5,689 bases of DNA from Sphingomonas sp. UBA1000 (GTDB taxonomy: Bacteria > Pseudomonadota > Alphaproteobacteria > Sphingomonadales > Sphingomonadaceae), in assembly GCA_002291855.1 (NCBI GenBank), contig DBAW01000173.1, positions 1 through 5,689 on the forward strand. Reading direction: 5' to 3'. Under the pieces are notes generated by a model. It did not search any database. It was not told the DNA's origin and worked only from the letters and a program-made list of their open reading frames with translations. The position numbers were made by a program, and so were the translations under genes. The first letter of the stretch is position 1, and every line of letters begins with the position of its first letter. Of the stretch, positions 1 to 5,689 are shown one piece after another.

Positions 1-1026
1 GCCTGGGGCTGGCGCATCCCGTTCCTGTTCTCGCTGGTGCTGCTGGCGATTTCGCTGTGGATGCGGCTGAAGCTGTCGGAAAGCCCGGTGTTCCGCGCGA
101 TGAAGGAAGCCGGGGAAACGGCGCAGAACCCGCTCAAGGAAACCTTCACCTATCCGGGCAATGGCCGGCGGCTGTTCGTCGCCCTGTTCGGGATCGCGGC
201 GGGGCTGACCGTGATCTGGTACACGGCGATGTTCCAGGCGCTCTATTTCCTGCAAAATGCGATGAAGCTCGAACCGGCGGTTGCGCAGCTGCTGGTCGGG
301 CTCGGCGCGGCGGCGGGGCTGATCTTCTTCGTGCTGTTCGGCTGGCTGTCGGACAAGGTCGGCCGCAAGACGCCGATTCTGGTCGGCTATGTGCTGACGC
401 TGCTGTTTCTGTTCCCGATCTTCACGATGATGGGCAATGCCGCCAATCCGGGGCTGTCGGATGCCGCGCGGCGCGCGCCGATCGTCGTCGGCGGGGCCGA
501 TTGCCGCTACAATCCATTCGCCAAGACGCAGGCGACGCCGTGCGGGCAGGCGCTCGACATGCTGTCGAAACGCGGTGTCCCCTATGCGACCGATGCCAGC
601 CTGACCGGCGTCATCATCGGCGATGCGCGGATGAGCGCGGGCGACTATCCGACCGCCGATGAGCTGGACAGGGCGCTGGCCGAGGCCGGCTATGATCTCG
701 GCCGGGTGCGGCCGGGCACCGCCGACATCCTGATCATCCTTGCCGGCATCATGGCGCTCAGCGCGCTGTCGGGCATGACCTATGGCCCGGTCGCAGCGCT
801 GCTGACCGAGCTGTTTCCGGCGCGCATCCGCTACAGCTCGATGTCGATCCCCTATCATATCGGCACCGGCTATTTCGGCGGCTTCCTGCCTTTTGTCAGC
901 CAGCTGATCATCGCCAAGACCGGCGATCCCTATTCGGGCCTGTGGTATTGCTGGGCGGTGGTGGCGATGGCGGCGCTGGTGACGGCGCTGTTCCTGAGGC
1001 GCGGCGATCTCGACCTGCATGGCTGA
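1..1026 (+). CDS. MFS transporter, MHS (metabolite:H+ symporter)-like, C-terminal part (5' end outside window)
   Basis: The first 341 visible residues are open from base 1 and end at TGA 1024-1026. The start codon is off the left edge. The fragment opens with WGWRIPFLF, the usual beginning of TM6 in the metabolite:H+ symporter branch of the major facilitator superfamily (ProP/ShiA/KgtP-like), followed by the charged stretch LSESPVF of the central cytoplasmic loop. Hydrophobic segments fit TM7 (about residues 54-82), TM8 (95-117), TM9 (123-144), TM10 (240-262), TM11 (280-302) and TM12 (308-330). The loop after TM8 carries GWLSDKVGRK, the second copy of MFS motif A. Between TM9 and TM10 lies an insert of about 93 residues (146-239), predicted periplasmic, with Cys168 and Cys181. 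Such proteins are inner-membrane, proton-coupled carriers of small organic solutes; the substrate cannot be read from the sequence. The alanine racemase follows 86 bases downstream on the same strand. Confidence 0.87.
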   Translation, partial: AWGWRIPFLFSLVLLAISLWMRLKLSESPVFRAMKEAGETAQNPLKETFTYPGNGRRLFVALFGIAAGLTVIWYTAMFQALYFLQNAMKLEPAVAQLLVGLGAAAGLIFFVLFGWLSDKVGRKTPILVGYVLTLLFLFPIFTMMGNAANPGLSDAARRAPIVVGGADCRYNPFAKTQATPCGQALDMLSKRGVPYATDASLTGVIIGDARMSAGDYPTADELDRALAEAGYDLGRVRPGTADILIILAGIMALSALSGMTYGPVAALLTELFPARIRYSSMSIPYHIGTGYFGGFLPFVSQLIIAKTGDPYSGLWYCWAVVAMAALVTALFLRRGDLDLHG

Positions 1027-1112
1027 GGGGACGGGACGGCAGCGCCGCGCCGGCCCGACCCGGCACAGCTGCCCCCTCGACCTTGGGCGCTCTGCGCGCT
1101 AGCGCCGGGGGC

Positions 1113-2153
1113 GTGACCATCCCCGCCCCGCTCCGCCTGCGCCTCGATGGCGCCGCCCTTGTCGCCAATTGGCGCTGGTTGCGCGCGCGCGGCGGTGCCG
1201 CGGCCTGCGGCGCGGCGATCAAGGCCGATGGCTATGGGCTGGGCGCGCGGGCGGTCATGGACCGGCTGGCGGCCGCCGGATGCCGCGATTTCTTCGTCGC
1301 GACCTGGGCCGAGGCGGCGGCGCTGATGCCGTTGCCGGAGGGCGTGACGCTGTCGGTGCTGCATGGCGTCCGCGCCGAGGACATGGCGCTTGCGACCAGC
1401 CTGGCCGCGCGGCCGGTGCTCAACAGCCCCGAACAGGTGCAGCGCTGGCGCGCCGCCGGCGGCGGGCCGTGCGACGTGATGGTCGACACCGGGATCAACC
1501 GGCTGGGCCTGTCGCCGGCCGATATCGCCGCCGGGCTGCTCGACGGGATCGCCGCCGAGACGCTGATGAGCCACCTCGCCTCGGCCGATGAAGACCGGGC
1601 GTCGAACGCGGCGCAGCGGGCAGAGCTGCGCGCCGTCGCGCCGCGCGTCGCCCATCGGCGGCTGAGCCTCGCCAATTCGGCGGGCATCTGTCTGGGGCCG
1701 GATTATGCGCTGGACCTGACCCGGCCCGGCCTTGCGCTCTATGGCGGCGTGCCGCGCGGCGAGGCGGCCGGAGCCATCGCGCAGGTCGCCTTACCCGAAG
1801 CGCAGATCCTCCAGCGCCGGCGCGTGCCGGCGGGCGCGGGCGTCGGCTATAACGCGCTGTGGACCGCGCCGACCGACAGCGAGATCGCGATCCTCAATCT
1901 CGGCTATGCCGATGGCTATCCGCGCGCGCTGACCGGGCATGGCATGGCGCTGGCCGGCGACCGGCGGCTGCCGCTGCGCGGGCGGGTGTCGATGGATCTG
2001 GTCGCGGTCGATGTGACCGATGCGCCCGAGCTGCGCGAGGGCGACTGGCTGGGACTTGATTTCGCCCTCCCCGCCACTGCTCAGGCAGCAGGCGTCAGCC
2101 AATATGAGCTGCTGACCGGGCTGGGCGACCGGTTCGCGCGCATCTGGGGCTGA
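1113..2153 (+). CDS. alr: alanine racemase, PLP-dependent
   Basis: This is a cytoplasmic enzyme that interconverts L- and D-alanine, supplying D-Ala for peptidoglycan. From GTG 1113 the product is 346 residues, slightly short but normal for the family. The N-terminal TIM barrel holds the PLP lysine K37 in AAIKADGYGLGA, DTGINRLG (125-132, with R130 matching the PLP-contacting Arg) and MSHLASADE (152-160). The C-terminal beta domain holds the second catalytic base Y246 in VGYNALW, GRVSMD (M294, D295) and the closing SQYELLTGLGDRFARIWG. All key residues are present, so it should be active. The start is chosen because homology begins at LRLRLDGAALVANWRWL. A G run at 1107-1111 is only one base from GTG, so the ribosome site is poor. 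TTG 1083 would add ten residues and has no better site. GTG 942 lies inside the transporter gene and is unlikely. The gene may be cotranscribed with the upstream transporter. Whether it is the biosynthetic (alr) or catabolic (dadX) type cannot be decided from context; no dadA is visible. Confidence 0.94.
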   Translation: MTIPAPLRLRLDGAALVANWRWLRARGGAAACGAAIKADGYGLGARAVMDRLAAAGCRDFFVATWAEAAALMPLPEGVTLSVLHGVRAEDMALATSLAARPVLNSPEQVQRWRAAGGGPCDVMVDTGINRLGLSPADIAAGLLDGIAAETLMSHLASADEDRASNAAQRAELRAVAPRVAHRRLSLANSAGICLGPDYALDLTRPGLALYGGVPRGEAAGAIAQVALPEAQILQRRRVPAGAGVGYNALWTAPTDSEIAILNLGYADGYPRALTGHGMALAGDRRLPLRGRVSMDLVAVDVTDAPELREGDWLGLDFALPATAQAAGVSQYELLTGLGDRFARIWG

Positions 2154-2156
2154 CTC

Positions 2157-2181
2157 GCCCCCTGTTGTCCAAAGGGGCTTT
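2157..2181 (+). terminator. weak candidate terminator after alr
   Basis: Four bases after the alr stop codon, GCCCC (2157-2161) can pair with GGGGC (2174-2178) around a 12-base loop, followed by only TTT. The stem is short and the T-run poor, so this is a weak call. The rest of the gap up to 2264 holds two more small hairpins (CGCTGC/GCAGCG at 2209-2223 and GCGCG/CGCGC at 2235-2251) without T-runs, and no coding signal. Confidence 0.22.
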
Positions 2182-2264
2182 CACCGGGGCTGACAGATCA
2201 CGATCCTGCGCTGCCGGGCAGCGGCATCTTGCAGGCGCGCATAGCCCGCGCATCCCACCGGGGC

Positions 2265-2300
2265 AAAAAAGAAAGGGCCGGTCAGCTGACCGGCCCTTTC
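2265..2300 (-). terminator. strong intrinsic terminator of the TonB-dependent receptor gene
   Basis: Bases 2271-2300 form a perfect 30-base palindrome: 15-base arms with no spacer, centre CAGCTG. On the - strand it follows the receptor stop codon by 23 bases and is directly followed by six T (complement of A 2265-2270), the classic Rho-independent layout. Read on the + strand it lacks a trailing T-run but could still slow polymerase arriving from alr, so it may act partly in both directions between these convergent genes. Confidence 0.92.
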
Positions 2301-2323
2301 CCTTGTTCAATGCTAAGGCTGGA

Positions 2324-5300
2324 TCAGAACTTGTGGATCAGCTGCAGCGCGGCGCGCCGGCCCAGCGTGTCGTAAGCCCCGATCGCCGCACCCGCGAGCG
2401 GATAGGGCGGATCGAGATCGAACAGGTTCGTGATCGTCAGACGCAGAATGCTGTTTTCACGCAGCTTGTAGGACAGCGTGGTGTTCCACAGGATCTGCTC
2501 GTCGAAACGGATGCGATCGCGGGTCTCGAACACGTCAAGAATGTTGATCGCCGCTGCGCTGACGAAGTTGGCCTGGATATCCCAGCCGAACCGGCCACGA
2601 GTATAGCCAAGGTTCAGCTGCGCCTGCCAGCGCGAGTTGCCCAGTTCGCCGACGCTCGGATCCGGCACGATCCCGTTGATGTTGAAATCAAGCCGGTCGA
2701 GATGGAACAGCGTCGCGTTGATGTCGAACTGACCGACCTTGTCGACGTTGAAGTTGTAGCCGACTTCGGCGGACAGGCCGCGGAAATCGATCCGTTCGCC
2801 GTTGACGAAGCCGGTGCGGATGCCCGGCGTCTGCGGATCGCTGACGATCTGACCGTTGGGCAGACGGGTGATGCGCTCGCAGAAGCTGTTCGCCCGGGTA
2901 ACGTCGGTCGTATCGAAGTTGGTGTTGTCGAAGCAGCCCGAGGCAATCTGGGCCGCGGTCAGGTTGGCGATCGGGCCGCGGATCGTGATCTGCTGCCAGT
3001 CGGCCGACAGGCGCAGACCCGGCACCCCACGCGGCTGCAGCACGACGCCGACAGTCCAGCTGTTCGACCGTTCATTGTCGAGATTGGGATCACCGCCGGA
3101 AACGCCCGGGATGGTCGCATCGTTCGCCGACGACTGGAAGCTGGCCGGGTTAAGGTTGAACTGCTGGTAGAAGGCCGCGCAGTTCCGCCGACGCACGTCC
3201 GGCCGCGCACCGCCATTGACGTTGCGCGAGTCGCACGGATCCGGAACAGCCGTGAAGATGTTCGAGATCGGCGTGAACAGCTCGGTGATCGCCGGCGCAC
3301 GCAGCGAACGGGTGAAGTTCCCGCGAATCTGCATGTCACGGATCGGTTCCCAGCGACCGCCCAGCGTGTAAGCGGTAAAGCCGCCATTCACCGTGTTGTC
3401 GACGTAGCGGATCTTGCCTTCGAACTCGAGGCGGTGGAAGAATTTGACGTCGTTCTGCGGCGAGATCAGCGGCACCAGCACTTCGCCGAACACTTCACGG
3501 GTCGAGAAGCTGCCCTGGTTGCCGAGGATCGGCACTGCGCGGCCGCGACCGGCGATCTGGAACGCGTCCGGACGGAACGCGCCGCTTTCGACACGGTGTT
3601 CAAAGCCGGCCACGAAGCCGACATCCCCCGCCCACAGTGCGAACGGCGACCCGGTGACGTTCAGGTTGTAGACCTGCTGTTCAAGCACGGCGCGGGTGCG
3701 GGTGCGGGTCGTCACGTAATCGAGCGCTGCCTGCGACGGGATCCCTTCCCCGAACACGTTGAGCGGCACGCACGCCGCATCGGCAATCGGGGCAACCCCG
3801 CCCGGCGCAACGTTGCGCGCCGGCGTCGGGTTGCAGACGATCTGGCCCTGCGCGTTGGTGGTCACGTTGATCGCGTTCGAGAAGCGCTGCTGATCGAGCA
3901 CGGTCTGCGTATAGGTGCCGGTCGAGCGGCCATAATTGGCCGAGGCTTCCCAGTAGAACTTGCGGCCGCCAATCTCGAACGACCCGTCAAAGCCGCCGAC
4001 GATGCGGTAAAGCTGGTTACGACCGCGGGCATTGTTCTCGACGATGTCGCGCGAGGCACGGGTGAGCCGGAAATCGGTGACGCCCAGCGCGGCCAGCCGC
4101 GCCCGGTCATCCGGGTGCAGGCGCGGATCATTCGCGGAAAAGGTGAGCGGACCGGACAGGCCGCCGAACAGGTTCGACTGGTAGATCGGCTGGTCGACCA
4201 GTTCGAGCGAATCGGCGCGGTAGAACGTCCCTTCGCTGAAGAAGCGGATATTGTCCGCCACTTCATAATGCAGCTGTGCAGTCGCGGTGTAACGCTCAAG
4301 CGGGCTGAGCAGCGGCAGGGTTTCGTTCAGGTTGAAACCATCACCGCCGCTGGCATTGTTGTTGCCGAATGGCGTGCCCGGGTTGAAGTTGAACAGCCGG
4401 CCCTGGTTGTTGAACGCCAGGTTGGTGGTGCCGGCAGCACCGAAGCCGCGCGGCGCGCCGGTCGCCAGGTTGAACGCGCCGGTCGCCGGGAACAGCAGGC
4501 CGCCACCGGTGAACACGCTGAACCGGTCGTCACGGATATAGACCGAGTTCGGAATATTGTCGTTATTGCCGGTGTTGAACGGCGTGCCGAACAGGCGGCC
4601 GTCATTCTCCGGCGTGCGGCCCGGCGCAACCGACGAGGCCAGCGGGTTCGGACGCGCGGTCAGGCCCTGCGCGAAACGGCGACGCTCGGTCGAGATCAGG
4701 CCGTTCGCCTTGTCATAGCTGCCCGAGATCATGAAGTTGCCGCGATCATCGGCGCCGAAGTTGAACCCGGCGAGCGCCTGGAACGAATAGCGTTCCGCGT
4801 CACCGCGCTGGGTGATGCCGCCCAGTGCGCGGACTTCAAAGCCCTGGAACTTCTCACGCAGGACGATGTTCACGGTTCCCGCGATCGCGTCCGAGCCATA
4901 GGTCGGCGCACCGCCGATGCTCAGATTGTCGATGCGGTCGACCATGATCGACGGGATGACGTTCAGGTCGACCTGAAGGCCGGCCGCGGCAGGACCGAAG
5001 ATGGTCGGCGCGTTGGACGACACGAACCGGCGGCCGTTCACGACCGTCAGCGTGCGGGCCGAGCCGAGGCCGAACCGGTTGACGAAGTTCTGGCCGACGC
5101 CGAAGCCCGACTGACCGCCTTCCGGCGTCACGCCGACGCCGAAGCCCGGCAGTTCGTTCAGCGCGTCGGCGACGTTGGTGAGCGCGCGGCTGTCGAGATA
5201 TTCGGAGCTGATCACCTGCGTCGGCTCGAGCGTGTCGAGCGCGGTCGAGCGACGGATACGCGAACCGGTGACCGTGATCACCTTTTCATCCTCGGTCGAC

Positions 5301-5407
5301 GACGCGGTGGTGGCCGCGCCGCTGTCCTGCGCCTGGGCCGGTCCGGCCGCGGCAATCAGAGAAAGGCTGGCGAGCGCCGTCGCCGCCAGAAAGCGATAAG
5401 ATGACAT
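2324..5407 (-). CDS. TonB-dependent outer-membrane receptor
   Basis: The product is 1027 residues, from ATG 5407-5405 to TGA 2326-2324. Residues 1-26 form a signal peptide: Arg5, a hydrophobic core, and AQA before the cut, probably after Ala26. A TonB-box-like stretch EKVITVTG (41-48) follows. The plug (about 55-185) shows ADALNELPGFG, VVNGRRF (N124-F128) and YGSDAIAGTVNIVLR (from Y170), all hallmarks of the family. The remainder is the 22-strand beta-barrel, closing with TNLFD (993-997), YDTLGRR and a terminal Phe, the usual recognition end for barrel assembly. Such receptors import scarce or large ligands across the outer membrane using TonB-ExbBD energy; the ligand here is unknown. A stretch at about 275-365 is rich in Asn and Gly and is likely extracellular loop. 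Six cysteines form three close pairs (525/546, 725/743, 825/843). The start is set by the signal peptide and by GGGGGA four to nine bases upstream; an in-frame ATG at 5476 would put 23 residues before the signal peptide. No frameshift is seen. Confidence 0.96.
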   Translation of the reverse strand: MSSYRFLAATALASLSLIAAAGPAQAQDSGAATTASSTEDEKVITVTGSRIRRSTALDTLEPTQVISSEYLDSRALTNVADALNELPGFGVGVTPEGGQSGFGVGQNFVNRFGLGSARTLTVVNGRRFVSSNAPTIFGPAAAGLQVDLNVIPSIMVDRIDNLSIGGAPTYGSDAIAGTVNIVLREKFQGFEVRALGGITQRGDAERYSFQALAGFNFGADDRGNFMISGSYDKANGLISTERRRFAQGLTARPNPLASSVAPGRTPENDGRLFGTPFNTGNNDNIPNSVYIRDDRFSVFTGGGLLFPATGAFNLATGAPRGFGAAGTTNLAFNNQGRLFNFNPGTPFGNNNASGGDGFNLNETLPLLSPLERYTATAQLHYEVADNIRFFSEGTFYRADSLELVDQPIYQSNLFGGLSGPLTFSANDPRLHPDDRARLAALGVTDFRLTRASRDIVENNARGRNQLYRIVGGFDGSFEIGGRKFYWEASANYGRSTGTYTQTVLDQQRFSNAINVTTNAQGQIVCNPTPARNVAPGGVAPIADAACVPLNVFGEGIPSQAALDYVTTRTRTRAVLEQQVYNLNVTGSPFALWAGDVGFVAGFEHRVESGAFRPDAFQIAGRGRAVPILGNQGSFSTREVFGEVLVPLISPQNDVKFFHRLEFEGKIRYVDNTVNGGFTAYTLGGRWEPIRDMQIRGNFTRSLRAPAITELFTPISNIFTAVPDPCDSRNVNGGARPDVRRRNCAAFYQQFNLNPASFQSSANDATIPGVSGGDPNLDNERSNSWTVGVVLQPRGVPGLRLSADWQQITIRGPIANLTAAQIASGCFDNTNFDTTDVTRANSFCERITRLPNGQIVSDPQTPGIRTGFVNGERIDFRGLSAEVGYNFNVDKVGQFDINATLFHLDRLDFNINGIVPDPSVGELGNSRWQAQLNLGYTRGRFGWDIQANFVSAAAINILDVFETRDRIRFDEQILWNTTLSYKLRENSILRLTITNLFDLDPPYPLAGAAIGAYDTLGRRAALQLIHKF

Positions 5408-5449
5408 AAATCCCCCGGTCTTTGACGGCGCGGACGCGCCAGAACCGGG
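5405..5449 (-). promoter_or_regulatory. ribosome-binding site of the receptor gene within a possible leader hairpin
   Basis: In the transcript, GGGGGA (complement of 5411-5416) lies four bases before the ATG and is the likely Shine-Dalgarno site. Its first G residues also belong to ACCGGG (5444-5449 pairs with 5414-5419). The stem continues, after a one-base bulge, with CT/AG, and is capped by GGCGC/GCGCC (5427-5440) with a GTCC loop and a five-base bulge on one side. If formed, this hairpin would cover part of the ribosome site. The pairing is seen in the sequence; a regulatory role is inferred. Confidence 0.4.
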
Positions 5450-5452
5450 CGT

Positions 5453-5508
5453 TACGAACGAAAATTTCACAAACATTGCAAGATCGTGAATCCGGGCAAA
5501 TTCACAAA
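5453..5508 (-). promoter_or_regulatory. putative promoter/operator region of the receptor gene
   Basis: This AT-richer patch lies 46-101 bases before the receptor ATG. It contains TTGCAA (5481-5476 on the - strand) as a possible -35 box, with TTCGTA 17 bases further on as a poor -10. It also holds the direct repeat TTCACAAA (5466-5473 and 5501-5508 on the + strand, 35 bases apart) and the inverted repeat GTGAAT/ATTCAC (5486-5491 and 5500-5505). These could be regulator half-sites. The promoter boxes are weak matches, so the exact start of transcription is uncertain. Confidence 0.28.
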
Positions 5509-5547
5509 GCGTTCATAACCCGTCGAGGTGTTGCATTTCGGCAACGC

Positions 5548-5583
5548 AAAACGCCCCGGCCGCGCAGGAGCGCGACCGGGGCG
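5548..5583 (-). terminator. intrinsic terminator after the thiolase gene
   Basis: On the - strand, CGCCCCGG, one T:G wobble pair, then CGCGC pair across a four-base TCCT loop with the matching arms (5552-5583), giving a 14-pair GC-rich stem. It is followed by TTTT and then GCG. It lies 66 bases beyond the thiolase stop and upstream of the receptor leader, so it should separate the two genes into different transcripts. In the + direction the wobble becomes a C/A mismatch and there is no T-run, so it points to the - strand. Confidence 0.78.
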
Positions 5584-5649
5584 ACATTCAAAAACAACAA
5601 CTTAAGTTAAGGCCCGCCGTCAATCACAGCGATCAGCGACATCAATGCA

Positions 5650-5689
5650 TCAGCGCTCGACGCAGAGCGCGACGCCCATGCCGCCGCCG
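5650..5689 (-). CDS. thiolase (acetyl-CoA acetyltransferase/acyltransferase), extreme C-terminus only
   Basis: Reading leftwards from the right edge on the - strand, the last codons are GGGMGVALCVER followed by TGA (5652-5650). This is the characteristic end of thiolases, which finish with a CxGGGxG motif followed by a short hydrophobic strand. The glycine-rich turn shapes the active site next to the second catalytic cysteine, which would lie just outside the window. Thiolases cleave 3-ketoacyl-CoA, or condense two acetyl-CoA, in fatty-acid breakdown or polyhydroxyalkanoate synthesis; which one applies cannot be told from 12 residues. The call rests on this motif alone, plus the terminator 66 bases beyond its stop. 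Confidence 0.77.
   Translation of the reverse strand, partial: GGGMGVALCVER

Noticed and set aside
942..1112. An upstream extension of the alanine racemase frame beginning at GTG 942.
   Set aside because: The first part overlaps the transporter coding sequence, and the added 57 residues are low-complexity Gly/Ala/Arg/Pro with no similarity to alanine racemases; the family match begins just after GTG 1113.
2146..2264. Short direct repeats GGGGCTGAC (2146-2154, 2186-2194) and CACCGGGGC (2182-2190, 2256-2264) in the gap between the convergent genes.
   Set aside because: They are only nine bases each in GC-rich DNA, one overlaps the alr stop codon, and they lack the arrangement of an array, attachment site or insertion scar.
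2165..5404. A 1079-codon open frame on the + strand covering nearly the whole receptor gene in antisense, even longer than the receptor itself.
   Set aside because: It is in codon register with the receptor on the opposite strand, so its stops would need TTA, CTA or TCA codons in the receptor. This GC-rich gene avoids them; the only one is the TCA for Ser2, which is exactly where the antisense frame ends. The product is rich in Arg, Asp, Glu, Val and Ala with no recognisable domain, whereas the receptor frame has a signal peptide, plug and barrel motifs.
5408..5476. A 23-residue N-terminal extension of the receptor from ATG 5476.
   Set aside because: It would bury the signal peptide, has no good ribosome site, and overlaps the leader hairpin and the real GGGGGA site before ATG 5407.
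5599..5608. Ten-base palindrome AACTTAAGTT just after the thiolase stop codon.
   Set aside because: It is too short and AT-rich to be a stable hairpin and has no accompanying promoter or binding-site pattern; chance is sufficient.
5422..5610. A 62-codon open frame on the + strand across the receptor's upstream region.
   Set aside because: It covers the thiolase terminator and the receptor promoter/leader, has no ribosome site, and its product shows no recognisable feature.

Overview
The window reads as chromosomal DNA of a high-GC alphaproteobacterium, most likely a sphingomonad (Sphingomonadales). The grounds are the strong G/C third-position bias, a very large TonB-dependent receptor of the kind these bacteria carry in many copies, and an MHS-type transporter with a Cys-containing periplasmic insert. 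This assignment is an inference from protein style; no rRNA or other marker gene is present.

Layout. On the + strand, bases 1-1026 are the C-terminal part of a major facilitator superfamily transporter whose start lies upstream of the window. An 86-base gap follows, then a complete PLP-dependent alanine racemase (1113-2153). On the - strand, entering from the right edge, are the last codons of a thiolase (5650-5689), then an intrinsic terminator (5548-5583), then a promoter/leader region. A complete 1027-residue TonB-dependent outer-membrane receptor (5407 down to 2324) follows, ended by a textbook intrinsic terminator (2265-2300). The two blocks converge on the 170-base gap 2154-2323.

The genes do not form an obvious single pathway. 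The racemase supplies D-alanine for peptidoglycan, the receptor imports an unidentified ligand across the outer membrane, the MFS protein is an inner-membrane symporter-type carrier of unknown substrate, and the thiolase belongs to acyl-CoA metabolism. The terminator between thiolase and receptor suggests that these two are separate transcription units.

No mobile element, CRISPR array, RNA gene or clearly new system was found. The best second-look items are a leader hairpin that would overlap the receptor's ribosome-binding site, six receptor cysteines arranged as three close pairs, a TTCACAAA repeat upstream of the receptor, and the Cys-pair insert in the MFS protein. A long open frame antisense to the receptor is explained by codon bias and was rejected.
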